From Castanea sativa (Eukaryota; Streptophyta; Magnoliopsida; Fagales; Fagaceae): a DNA stretch of 64,000 nucleotides. The stretch is taken from positions 57,489,964-57,553,963 of the forward strand of contig NC_134015.1 in NCBI RefSeq assembly GCF_040712315.1, in the 5' to 3' direction. Shown here piece after piece: positions 27,222 to 40,032 of the stretch (its first letter is position 1; every line of letters starts with the position of its first letter). The notes beneath the pieces are model-generated. The model did no database searches, was not told the origin of the DNA, and saw only the letters and a list, made by a program, of their open reading frames with translations. A program made the translations under genes and the position numbers.

Positions 27222-28836
27222 CCCATCCTTTGTAATCTTAGCATCTTGATGGTAAAACTTTCTCCCGCTTGTGGATGTATGCCTTAGACCGAAGCATGTA
27301 CATATTTGTATTTTATTTTATGTATAATTGTTTATTTTATTTTATTTTTTTATTTTGCATAAACTCATTACAATAATTAATAACAAAAAACAATTAGATA
27401 TACTTATAACAATAAAATAAAAATAATGGGTTACAAAAATAATTCAAATAATTCTAACCATTACGATTTGTGATGAATCTTCCAAGACAAAGAGTACAAA
27501 ATCAATTATAAAGAAAACAAAAATTGGCAGTTGCAATTTAATCTATAGCTTCCACATTTCCCTCTAAGGACATTGCAAATCCATCAAGCTCTAATCATAT
27601 ATTATATAGAATTACTTTTTTTTTTTTTAAATCGATTTTCTCCTCTTAAATTACTGAGTCATCAAGTAGTTAAGACCTACCACTAAAACATCTACCAAAG
27701 TTGTGTGTGAGAGAGACCAAATTGAAGCTTTTCCATTACAACAGTGCCTTCCTTATAACAGACCTGATAAAATTGAAATGGTACAATTTTGAAACAGTCC
27801 AAAGAATAGAAATACAAAATGAGCTTTTAGAATTTGTTAAAAAAAACTTCTGTTTTGATCTTATTCTTTTCTCTATTTCCCAGAGCTGTTATTTTAACGG
27901 AAGCATCCACCAAAGGCTTGAAAACTTGAATCATCCAATTTAAACAGCAGCACCAACTCTGTATGGTCTGAATCCAAAGACATCATCTCAAACAAGTTTT
28001 ATGAATATCCTCACTACCCTCTTTAATATACAGGGTTTCCATAGTCAATCCAACAGTGCAGCCCTATGATGTGGAAATTGCTGCAGCCTTCAGAAAAGTT
28101 TAAGTAATGTATGTGAGGTCCAAGTCAAAAAATGGCTTCTTCAAAAGGGGAAAAAAAAATTTGAAGGAAAGATACATAATAATTTTGGTCTATCACAGTT
28201 CAGTTCATGCTCATTTCAAATGCTAAAAGAGATATTTAGAAATAAAATCGAAGGGTCTAAAGGTGTTGATTGTTATTGTTATTATTTGATTTGCGAAAAG
28301 GGTCTAAACTTTAAAGCCTAAAAGTGTACTAGAATAACTTGGGGGTGGCAGAAGTCGAATATTGCTTTACAGGCAGACAAAGAATAGAAATGAATGGAAT
28401 GAAAAGAATCCTTTCCATTCCATCCACTGTTTGGAAGTTGATTGATACACTAGTAAAATTATCTATTTGTTTTCTTTGCATTCCTTCTTTAAAAATTTCC
28501 AAACACATTGGACGAAATGCACTATACTCCATTCCATTCCATTCCATTTTATTATTTTATATAAATCCCTAACATAGTGTTAGTAATGTGAAATACCTGG
28601 GTTTTATTTCATAATGTGGCAGCATAGCCTAATGCCTATTGAATATAATAAAATTTGTCTATAATGGCTCAAGTTATGCAGTAAACAATCATGTTTTTGT
28701 AAACATGCTCAGAACATTCGTATTCTCAAGAAAAAAACAATCCATGTTTTACCTAATTAGTGGATGAACTTTCCTTTCAATTCAGTCAATTACACAAATA
28801 AAGGAAAAAATATCACAAACAGAATAGAAATATTAC
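27222..28836. other. Spacer; should hold the translocator's last exon
   Basis: The left part is NAC 3' flank. Around 28375-28560 there is a worn inverted repeat built on GGAATGGAATG / CATTCCATTCC that looks MITE-like. The last few codons of the translocator gene are expected in this stretch on the minus strand, but no acceptor plus short frame stands out clearly; an acceptor near 27970 with the frame PYRVGAAV-stop is one weak option. Confidence 0.4.
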
Positions 28837-31800
28837 CCGTTTTTGCTCTTCTATGTTTGCCTTTATTAGGGAATAAATGGCTACACCCGCAATTGCTATA
28901 ACAGTACCAATTCCAGTTTGTGTCGATATCCTATTGCCTGTGAAATTTGAAACCATAGGGATATGACATCAAATCTAAAATTTCCAGTACACTGAATTTT
29001 CAGAGTTGCTTATTTAACACTGCATATAAATGTCATAAATAAACAACGAGCCATTACCGAATACAACAATAGAGAATCCAATGACAAAAACTCGCTTCAA
29101 TACATTTCCAACAGCATGTGTAAGTGGTGCAACACGTTCTAAAGTGTTAGTAGCAAGCTGCAATGTAATTTCAAACCTGAAGTTAGGAAACAGAAGAAGG
29201 TGCTCCAACAAAATACTTTATCTGGGGCAGAGGAACAAAAAAAAAAAAAAAAGATTTCAGAAATACCAAACTGCAACTGTTAAATGCTGATTGATTTTGT
29301 TGGACTTTATTGATCGTGATTGATGCTATTAGAGGGCTTTCAGCTTTGATTATATTATATTTTTATTTCCATATATGATGCAATCTCATAATGAATTTAC
29401 TTTGTTTACATTTTTTATGTAATTTGGGATCCTATTCAAAGGGCCCAAAATTCACTATTGTAGGCAGTTGATGGATTTTATGAAATTTGGGTTGGAAGCT
29501 TGCTTCAAGTACTTGGTGGTGATTCTAAGCAAGCCTAGATGGTGATTCCTATGTTCCTATGCTTCTTCCATGCTTGGTGCTGATTACAAACAATCCTAGT
29601 TGGTAATGCCTAGGTTCTATTTTTCTATTTTCATCGCTTTTGCTGATACCTAGATCCTATCTTCTTCTTTTTTAATTCTTATTTTTGTTTCCCAAACACA
29701 AGTCCCATTTTTAGAGTTCATTTTCCTGCATCACGTTTGAGATATTGAGTCATATTGTGTTTCTATCAGACACCTAGACAAGTACACATTTGTTTAAACA
29801 ACCCAAATAAAGGCACATGTTCAACAACTCATCCATGGTCCATTCAAATGCAAATTTATGTACAGTGGAATATGAAGAGATAAATGCCATAATTTAATGA
29901 TGCATCTTTTCTAATTTATAACTAAAGTCTTTTCAAATGATAGCATTCTTCAATATCCACATTGATTGGTCATGAAGAAGTAGCCGAGTAAGAAGAACAC
30001 CAAGTACTAATGAGATGAGGGGGTAATATCACAAACCCAGATGAAGGTTGAAACAAATTGGAAGGCTGAGAGGTCAAGTCAACATCAACATATATCAAAC
30101 ACAAAGAGCTCATATACCTTTAGATTAAAGGAGCAGTTAAATATGGTGTGTTCTATAGCATACCTGATTGTACAGATGATAAAACATGCCAATCCAGAAC
30201 AGATCAGAGAGGAATTTGTATAATCCCACTTTGGCAATAGCATCCCTAAAACCATATTGCATCAGTTGGGGGCCCTCAATCTGAAAGGAATCCAAGTAAT
30301 CCAATGGTTATATGTAATAAACTTTGATTGAAACATTGAGATAATAGATTAACAAAACTTTATACAATATTCATGATAAATTAACTTACAATTATCGCTG
30401 GCGGGATGCAAACCAAGAGAGCAATAATTGAAATATAAGCATACACATTTGTACTGTCCATTCCTGTCTGTTAAAAATAAAAGGATTAATTAGACAACCT
30501 GGACTAATGGTCAATGGATGTAGAAAAAACTAGAAATGTATTACCTCCACTTAATTTATCCCAGAATTTTTCACACAAAAGTTGCTCGGTTGGCTAATAT
30601 ATGAAATAGTTGTGGCTATTGGGATTATGAAATCTTGATGTACTTAAGGGTTGAATCAAATATAATAGTTCCTTTCCAAATACCTCATCTGTCAGGTGAA
30701 TTCTTAACTTTGTTTTACATTGCATCATTTACAGTAAGATTGTAAAAGGTGTTTGATAATCCTAGAAAAGAGACAAGAGCACGTGGTGTTTTACATACAA
30801 TTAACCAACACTGGCTATGTAATCCTAAAGATATCAATCAACTCAGCTCAACAACGCTTTGTCACACCTGATGCAATTACAATGGCGTAATTTAACACAT
30901 CAAACATAACTGTATTTAGGAAAAGCTCTGACTAGAGCTCGCATAACTTGTTTTATCCGAAAGACACTTTTTAAACTTGCCTTTTTCTTTCCAGAAGAAA
31001 TTCATGATTGCAACAGATTTTGACACAAGGATATGCCATAGCCAACAGAACTTAAAAAAATTTCCTTTCTTAGACAAAACCCTTGTATCACTATCCAACT
31101 TCATGAACTAGGCCAAACAGCATACAATAACATGAACCTGGAAACTAAGCTCTAGAACTTATAAGATTAGAACAGAACTTATTCCTAAGCAAGTACCAAG
31201 TTTGCTGAAAGTGCTTACCATTGCTTTCTTTGAATAGATACTCCTGTAGGTAAATGCTATGTTTGAAATCATCGCACTGATGAAACCAGTCCAATTGAAA
31301 GAAAGTTCAGTCAGTGATGCCATTGATACACCTGCAATAAAATTTACAGGCTATATCAGTAGTGGTTGATGAAATATAAAAGCTGATTCTATACTGTATT
31401 CAGATTTAAGTACTAAGTTGGCATTGCCAAGGTTGAGAAATTGGCTGCAGATGCATATCCATAGATGCACTCACGCACTGCATACAAACATATATATATA
31501 TATATACACACACATATATATATATATATAGTGCACAAAACCCCCATTTCTGCGGGTCTGTGAGAGGTGATGTGTGTGTGTGTGTGTTTAGTTCTTGTCA
31601 AGATTACAGGCAGCATTAGTAATATGTCCCACATGCCAGATTTATGAAGTCAAGCTTCTGTCCTTTCAATAAGAGAAGTAAATAGAAGGGAGAATTTCAG
31701 AGTCAAAATAGTTACCAATAACAACTGGGGCCAATGATAGCCATAGGGACAAAGGAATTTGCTGGCCTAAAACAAACTGAGAAGCAGCAGCATTGAAGAA

Positions 31801-34031
31801 TGGCTCCAAGGCTGCAGAAAATACATCAAAACTAGTTAGGAACTAGAAACTATCATAAAATTTTGTCTCTCACCTTCACCAAAAATGTTGAGTATTATTG
31901 ATCAAAGAGGCATTATCATGACATCTATATTAATTTAGATTAGCTTAATGGAATTAAATGAAAGAGCAAGTTACAGACAAACTAAAATGTATGCCAATGA
32001 AAAAAATTTCTGTGGTTATATCTACTTGCAGTTGCTTTTCTTAGGAGCTTCCACCAATAGGAACCTATGCAGGAATACATTTTCATTATATCTTTAAGCA
32101 CACGTGGTTGATCACATACACCAATGAGTACCAACAAAAATCAACCCACAACATTGCCATCATCAAGCCAAGGAGGCAGTTAAGAACCACAACAAAATTT
32201 TAATTTTGACAAAGTAAGAGAGCCCCAGCTACAGAACATCCAATCTGGTTAGTAAAATGAAAACTGGACACAGTCCATTCAACTTGAACATATGATGCTG
32301 GTGATTTGCACCAAAACATTGTAACCCTCATGCTTAAAAAAAATCATAAAATAAAATGTAGACAGACACATGTATGCACACACTCAAATATATGTCCAAG
32401 GACTTTCATCAGGCCAATAGATGTAAAATACTAATGAAATTAGTAAAAGAAGCTTTTTCCTCAAAGTTTTCTACCTTTAATGGTGTGCGTGAAAGATACT
32501 GCGACAGCTGCAAATGATACATTAGACATGACATGTCCAAGGGCATGGCAGAATGCAACTGGAGTCAGTATTACCAAGAGCTCCTTATTAATTGGCTGCA
32601 TACAGGGTAGGACAAGTTCATTAGTGCATGTACCTAGAGAAGAGAAGATAGCCAATGCAGAAGTTGAAACTTACAGCACGTTTTGGTAGACCAACACCCC
32701 AAGAAACAAGACAGTACACCACTCCAACTAGGAGATGTACAACAGAAACAAAGCTGCAAAAGATGTACAAGATTTTCAAATTGCCATAGGGATGAAATTT
32801 TTCAAAAGCCACAACAATTTCAGTATAATGAAAATGAAGCATTGTGAAAGAAGCATACTATGGATATGGGAAATAATTGTAGACTTTCTTGTTGAGTATA
32901 TTGAAGATGACATTTAAGAAGTACCTGCATAGAAAACATGGAATTGTTTAACATTTAGAGATTAAGTGCAATTGTTTAGTCAGTGAATTAGAACAGCATA
33001 ATGTTAGCTTACAAAATCTCCTCCTTCATTTTATGAAGGCATGTATGATTCATGCGCTTTATAGTAAATAATTGACAGCACAATCAGTGACAATAAAGAA
33101 AATGACATGATTAGTGGGTGCAACATACATTTTATTCAAGTGAAAAAGGAAAAGGAAAAAATATATAAAAGTACATTGCAATGTGCATACACTCCGAACA
33201 TAGTAATATGTATATATAAGGTTGCATTGACCCATATATACTGCATTGACCCTTTGCACCCCCATATGGTTTTTTCACCCAAAAACAAAACATGAGAATT
33301 AGTTAAAAATTGTGACATATTCTGTTAACTGAATCCGTTTCAAATTCAATCAACTAATTCCAAACTATTGCTATTACCCTTCAAAAAATTCAACTGGGTA
33401 CCTAAGTTCATAACTTATTGTGAACAAGTAATGTATCAAGTCTTAACAAAAAAATGTACATATTATGATAGCTTACCACATAAAGAAAAAGAAACCAGTA
33501 ACCAGTGCAGGATATCTCTCAGCAAAGCTCTTAGAAGGCTTGGCATACCTGCAATTTCAAATATGACTATCAATTATCAACCAAATACAGATCCCAAAAC
33601 AAAAATCCATATTGGTTGCTAGAACTACATGTGAAAAAACCAACGAAAAAAATCCCTTTCTTTTAGTATTTTTCTCAGCATCCAAACTTAGTCTTAACAC
33701 TTCAGTACTAAATAAAAGAAAATTGAAGTGATGAGTTAGACCCGTCAGCATCTGCGGTTGTGGCTGCCACAACCGGAAATTCAACAGAGCCTCGCCGCCT
33801 CAACAATTCACTCCAACCAGAAAATCTCAAGGCCTTGCCTGAGAATTCAACAGGTTTCTGAGGTCCCTGGTTCTCTGGCAGTGGAGAAAAGGCCAAGCAT
33901 GTGGACTTAGAACCCAGTGACCGAGTCTTGAGCACAACATGATTAGTTGTAACTTTCTTGGGTGACAAGTATAGTGAAGAAAATCTTGAAGTTTGGACTG
34001 AACATTGAAATGGGTTGGTCACTAAAGCCAT
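28837..34031 (-). CDS. Plastid triose-phosphate/phosphate translocator
   Basis: Eleven minus-strand exons: 34031-33742, 33548-33477, 32924-32859, 32753-32675, 32595-32475, 31811-31716, 31331-31219, 30467-30390, 30280-30164, 29157-29058 and 28937-28837. They total 1233 bases, exactly 411 codons, with all phases consistent. The protein exchanges triose phosphate or 3-phosphoglycerate for phosphate across the inner plastid envelope. Family blocks are very well kept: [73 protein letters not shown] and [19 protein letters not shown]. About 100 Ser- and basic-rich residues form the transit peptide. MALVTN was chosen as the start over an in-frame upstream Met at 34166. Wording such as QQIPLSLW suggests the TPT or its 'non-green plastid' relative. 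The final few codons after EEQKR are not resolved. Confidence 0.9.
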
Positions 34032-37000
34032 GGTTTGCAACAAGGCACAAATTATGGGATTTTGATAAGGAAAATGGTTTGAGCGGCTTGAATTCTTAGT
34101 GGGTTTTCTGAGTTTGGAAGAATACAAAGTACAATGAAATTGAAGAGCGTAAAAATTTGAAAACAAGAAACTGTATGCAGGGGATAAAGCAGAAAGAGTA
34201 CTATTTGGTTTCCTTGTTTTTAACTAACAAAAATAGTAGATATTATAACTATAGAAAATCCTATTTGTTGTGAATTTTTCCTTCTTTGTGCTCTGGTAAT
34301 GAACTAGATTCGGAGAAAACAATAGGTTTTGGTTTGAAAAACCAGACAAAATTAAGGAGGGACTGTAGTTGAAGCTTAAGGAAGTGAAGCAGAAAGTCAA
34401 AAACACTTTCTGTTACAACAGGAATCTATGAAAAGCATCAAAGTTTGAGACTTTGAGTACTAGTTGCAAACAGCGATCATTGGGTGATGGACTTTCAATA
34501 AGAGAGAGACAGAGAGAGTGAGTGTAACATGGGGTAGTTGTTTTTTATTCTTTTGTCTGTTTTCTTAGTTTCCCTCTTAAATGGTATCTGCCTTTCATTG
34601 TTTGTGAAGAACCGTTGTTTAATAGGAGTTAGGTGACAAGTAGTTTTTTTTTTTTTTTTTTTGAATGAATGAATAGGTGATTGGTGAATAAGTAATTTTT
34701 TTTTTTAATATAATCGATACTTTTCAAGTCTGAGTTAACACCAATCAAGTACAAGACATTTTAAAACTAGCCAACTTAACTCCTACTCACCAAGACAGAG
34801 AGGAGAAAAACAAGTAATGGTTTAGAGACCAAATTATTAAATTTTGAAAATATTTAGATTTGGTTGACATTAGCTCAAATTTTAAGAATGTTAATTGTAT
34901 TTTACCATAATTTTTTATGCATCTAATTATATATAGACCAAATTATTACATTTTGAAAATATTTAGATTTGGTTGACATTAGCCCAAATTTTAAGAATGT
35001 TAACTATATTTTACCATAATTTTTTTATGCATCTAATTATATATAGGATACATGGCATATTCTCTTCTCAATATGTCCAAAATTTAACCCTTAAAGGTTG
35101 GTTTAATGGCTAATTTATTTGGATTAAATTGTTCAAGTGTATTGTGCATGTGGATATTGAATTTCGAATCATATTCGACAAATGAATCATGAATTTTGAG
35201 TTTATAAATGATTTTATCAAACACTCTTCTATTTTATTTTATAATGGAAAAAGATTTTTCTTAAGCATTTTATAATCAAAAGATTTAATGCGTTTTCAGA
35301 ACGCACAAGAGGCATTACTTATTGAGTTATTTCAACTCTACAGAAGTTTATGAGCCATTGGACTAGAAAAGTTATTCCAATAAAATAATTTTGATGCCAA
35401 ACAAAATACCTCCATTATTGTTGAATATAACATCATGAATTGCTTTTCTAAGAATCTGATCTTGATTTTTTCTTAGAGAAAGTGGAAAAAGTAGCGTTCT
35501 TTCAGTAAGGTAAGGCTTTTGTTGAATACTTTAGTGTACTGGACAATATAAGATCACTTTTAGACTAGTGTTACGTTTATGTCCTATCAAGTGTATTGGA
35601 GTTTTAAACGAGCATACTTAAAGGTACAAATACTTCATTTAAGATGTTATACTCACGTTAATTCAGTATTTTATGTTATAATTTTTTAGAAATTATTCGT
35701 GTCGTCGTGCATACTCATACCTGTACAAGTTTTGGTCCATGCTTTCTAGAGAACCTATCACACAAGCCAAAGCCCTTCTGTTAAATATTTACTTGAAATG
35801 CTATATAAGCCAGGTAGCAGAACTAATCAACAACTGCTAGGAAAATAGATATTAGAAGATATGAATTGAACCTTAGTTGGAGATTGGGTTGAGGAAAATA
35901 TGTTGGCCCATGCTGACAATTCCAAGTGTTGGTTACAACTTTTGAAGGTTAGTTATTCAGTTAATTAGATCACAATATTTTATTGTAAGGGTTTAGAAAG
36001 CCTTTACAGTATTATTATAGTAATAATAAAAGGGCCTGTGATGCTTGACGCATGCAATGGATGGCAATGGTGTTGGCATTGTCAGCTAGCGTCATTAGCA
36101 TGCTGGCGGCGCCACATAGAGGGCCACCATGACCTGAAAAAAAAAAAAGTATATATATATAATTAAAAAAATTTATTTATTTATCTACCTTTAAAAAAAC
36201 TAGCAAAACCTTTAAAAAAAAAATTAAGAACACTCTTAAAATTTTTTTATACCAATAAAATTAAAAAGAGATGTTATGTCCACAACATCTTTACAATAAA
36301 ACAAATCACAGGTGATTAGTTGTTATTAATTTAAATTTAAACCTAACACTAAAATCAATTTTTTGTAACAATAATAACAATGAGTAACAACCTATCACTT
36401 AAGATTTGTTGTAAAAATATTATAAAAATATTGTAAAAATATCATTTCTCAAAATTAAATTTTGGTGGATTATTTGTTACATCTCGGCCGGTACCAATTT
36501 TTAGAAGAAAAAAAGAAAAATCCCTAAATTGACAAACTTGTCAACACAGCATATCATTACCTGTATCGAATGCCTAAAAAATAAATCTAGTCATCGCAAA
36601 GGTCGCCCCTTCTTCTTCTTCTTCTTCTTCTTCCTTTTCTTCTTCTTTGCTTCGTCTCAGACACTTTGCTAGTTTGTCTCTTCTTTCTTTTTTTACTCTA
36701 ATTTTTGTTTTGTCAATTTTTTTCTTTAGTTTGCCTTTTAGACTTTTAGCTTGCTGACTCCACCCACGTGACAAAGCTTTGGAAATGACAAAACTCAAAA
36801 AGCTAACAAAAGAGTTTGATTTCAAACTTATTTATTGAGTCTTGCCTCTACTCAATATGATATACATATATACATTCTTATTGTACTATTTTTTGTTGTT
36901 GTTTTTCATTATTTAATTACATATATGCTTTAATATTCTAAAACAGTAATTGTTATGTAATATTTAAATGATTTGAGTGTCAAAAAAAAATGATTTGTTT

Positions 37001-38350
37001 TATTTGAGATTTACTTATTTGGATTAATAATTTTATATTGTATAAGAAAATATAAATATATATTATTTTTAATTTCTTTAGAAATCTCGAAACACCTTGA
37101 AACGGTACATCAGTGCCGAAACTTTTGGTTCTACTAAATAAACTGAAACAATGTTCGAAACAGTATTCATAATTAAAAAAAAAAAACTAAAAAAAAATTG
37201 AACTAAAATTCAAAAAAGAAAAAATTGTAATAAAAAATCTGAAGAAAAAAAAATGGTAAACAAGTCCATCCAGATACACTAATAAAAACATTTCAGGAAC
37301 TGCCCTGCATGCCCTCGTGGTCATTGTCAATTTGTCATCATTCCTGTCGTTATTACACAAACATTTGCATTAATGAGATGATGAGAGGTTTCAACTTTGG
37401 AGGCCATAAATGAGAAAGTGATAAGAAAACTGTGCTAGTTGTGATTGTCGCTATCATGGACTTCATTTCTATTGCTACCTATAACTAGCCAAGAAAAGGA
37501 TGTATACTTGAAAACAATTGTAAGATTTTTTTTTTCTTTTTGTTTTGGTTTGCAAGGGGCTTAATTGGAGTCTGTAAATCTAATGCTTGGTTCAAAGACT
37601 ACTCTTCCTTCGTAAAACATGGAAATCTCCCACACTCTAATACAAAACTGCCGCCTCTAACTAGTTGAAACATTCATATATAAGATTGATATTTTCCAAA
37701 GAGGCTCTAACTTTGATTATAACTAATCAGCACCCTATACAATGTATGAGAATTTTTAGCATAATACGATTTTCTCTCCTTTTTATTTGTTGTCTAAATA
37801 TGAATTTGATAATTATTGTAATTATCAATAAGAATTTATTAGTCTAAATATGAAATTTGGTAAGAATGGTAAATATTAATAAGTATTTATTATGTTTGTG
37901 GCGTTTATTAGTATATATGTAAAAAATTTAATAATTATAATAATTAGTAATAAGTAATTATTATGATTGTGGCATTTTAAGAAAATATCACTTTGCAAGA
38001 TTCAAATGGAGGATTTAGTATATAATAGAATTTAAAATCAAAAGCTTTTATGAGACCTCAAAACTCAAAAGCTTATATTTCAAAATACTATAAGACCAAT
38101 CAAAAGTCAGGTTTTTTTCCTATCTTTTATCTCCAAAAAAAAAAAATCCATTTTTTTTATTAACCAAAAAAAAGTACATCTTGAGTCCAAGGAGACTCAA
38201 TCAAATGCATTCATCCTATTAAAAAATGTCAATTAATTAGTAGATATGCTTTTTTATTTATGTATATATATAAGAATTAGTAGTAATACTTTGATATAAA
38301 GTTAGAGTGTGGTGAGGTGGCAAGCTAATTGAAGAGATTCTAAGTAATGT
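34032..38350. other. Translocator promoter side and long AT-rich spacer
   Basis: A GA-rich patch (34499-34525) lies in the upstream region of the translocator gene. A 109-bp tandem duplication sits at 34826. Between 36000 and 38350 the sequence is mostly A/T runs; a CTT-repeat tract at 36610-36650 produces the Glu/Lys-rich frame on the minus strand. No gene is supported. Confidence 0.45.
34826..35045. repeat. Tandem duplication, 2 x 109 bp
   Basis: AGACCAAATTATTA starts at 34826 and again at 34935. The two units differ at only a handful of positions over their length and end in TCTAATTATATATAG. Confidence 0.9.
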
Positions 38351-38358
38351 GTAATGAG

Positions 38359-38462
38359 CAAGGAAGTCAATACCGTATCGGAGGCTGTACCGGTTTGGCC
38401 ACCGGTACGATATATTTCGGATACCGGTCAATACCGGTGTACCGTTTCGGGTTTACCGCTAT

Positions 38463-38504
<42 letters not shown>

Positions 38505-38891
38505 TACATACCAAAATCTCTAGAACCATGTTTATAAACATATAATATTTCACTTATATTATAGTAAATATAAAAGTTTATTATAAAATATTACCTCAAT
38601 TCAAAACAAATTATTCATAGTTTTAGACTTTAGTATCAAATAAAAGAAAAAAAAACAATATAAAAAATAGAAAGCTTAGTTGTTCATTGCATACTAAGAA
38701 AACAAATAATACTAAGAAGTTAATGTAAATAAGTTACCATTATGCCTTTACAAAAATTCAAAAATTACAAAAAAAAAAAAAAACTTTTTTCTGTACCTAG
38801 GTATTGCAAATTGGCCGGTATGGCCGCATGAGTACGGCGGTATTTTTTCGGTACAATATAGAAGTGTACCGGTACGGTATCGGCCACACTG
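38359..38891. mobile_element. hAT-type MITE, 533 bp, perfect 8-bp target duplication
   Basis: GTAATGAG occurs at 38351-38358 and again at 38892-38899, an exact 8-bp target duplication as made by hAT transposases. The left end CAAGGAAGTCAATACCG and the inverse of the right end, CAGTGTGGCCGATACCG, match over about 17 bp and both fit the hAT terminal pattern CARNG. Sub-terminal parts on both sides are crowded with CCGGTA, ACCGGT and GTACCGG motifs, a plausible set of transposase binding sites. The middle is AT-rich with a TA/CA microsatellite and no reading frame. Confidence 0.8.
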
Positions 38892-38899
38892 GTAATGAG

Positions 38900-39044
38900 T
38901 CAAATGGCATAACTTTACTCTCTCTCTTTTTTTAATTCAAACAATAAATAAAAGAGAGATAAAATCATATTGCCCAAAAGAGGGATCAACGGGATAGGGA
39001 TGGGTTTTGCTCATTCTACCTTGTCTTGCCCAATGTTGTCCCCC

Positions 39045-39110
<66 letters not shown>

Positions 39111-39166
39111 TTGTGTATTTATTTAAAGTATTTATATATAATTTTTTTTAGAATACATATTTTTTT

Positions 39167-39199
<33 letters not shown>

Positions 39200-39504
39200 T
39201 TTAATGCATAAACAATTTATAATTTTATTTTATTTATAATTACTTTGCTATGTTTCAAAATGGTTGTCCTTTGAAATGATTCAAAATTAATCATTATACT
39301 TTTAAGTTGTATAAAAAATGCCATTGCCATTAACTCTTTCTTAGATTGAGTTAAGATTTTTTAACAAAGTCTCAGTAATTTTAATAACAGCAAAGGAAGA
39401 AAGAGATTTTTTAGGTAACAAAAAATGAAAAAAATAAATAATTCTAAAACACAGAACAAAAGTTGACTACGAAATATATAATTAAACCTTCTCTTGCCAT
39501 CCCT

Positions 39505-39541
<37 letters not shown>

Positions 39542-39676
39542 CCACTACCCTAAAACCATTTCATTAGATCTTCTATGCACTGAACTCGATAAAATGGTAA
39601 CGCGTTTCCCAAGGTACCCTGCCCCAAAGAAGGGACAGGAACAAAACACCGAACTTATCCTCATCCTTATCCCCCT
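38900..39676. other. Spacer with microsatellites
   Basis: CT repeats at about 39049-39080 and 39511-39539 and AT/GT repeats between 39080 and 39200 dominate. These generate the low-complexity frame at 38970-39239. No gene is seen. Confidence 0.6.
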
Positions 39677-39769
39677 TGGGCCTTGTTATCCCAAAAAAAA
39701 TATATTGGATTGGAAATGAATGGTTTAGGCCCACTCCAACACCTCTATCACAAAATCTGGGCTGGCCCA
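39677..39769. promoter_or_regulatory. Cluster of four site II (TGGGCY) elements
   Basis: TGGGCC at 39677, GGCCCA at 39728, TGGGCT at 39758 and GGCCCA at 39764 lie 260-360 bp before the EAF7 start codon, on both strands. Site II motifs are bound by TCP factors and, paired with a telo-box, mark plant genes expressed in dividing cells. A telo-box does follow at 39833. Function here is inferred. Confidence 0.5.
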
Positions 39770-39832
39770 ACAAAACTCCCCAATGGCAGTTACCTACTAA
39801 CCCTTCTAGCTTTGCTCTGAATCAGACCCCAA

Positions 39833-39841
39833 AAACCCTAA
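39833..39841 (+). promoter_or_regulatory. Telo-box AAACCCTAA upstream of EAF7
   Basis: The exact motif lies 192 bp before the ATG and 64 bp after the last site II element, the usual spacing of this promoter pair. It may lie in the leader. Confidence 0.5.
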
Positions 39842-40032
39842 AAAACAAAAATTGATCCCAGAAAAAGAAAAACACTGGAAACACTTTTTACAAAATTTAC
39901 TGCAACAACAACAACACCACAAAATCAAAACAGACAGTGCTTTTTTTTCTTTTTATTTTTTCTTTTCTATTCTCTGTTTGTGTGTGAAATACAAATAAAT
40001 TAATTAATTAATTAAATTAACAATAAAAAAGA

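Noticed and set aside
34032..34166. Upstream in-frame Met for the translocator
   Set aside because: The extra 45 residues do not resemble a transit peptide start, while MALVTN with following Ser/basic residues does; most family members begin near there.
36574..36825. Lys/Glu-rich minus-strand frame, possible small basic protein
   Set aside because: The acidic run is a translated CTT microsatellite, and no initiation context, intron or family match supports a gene.
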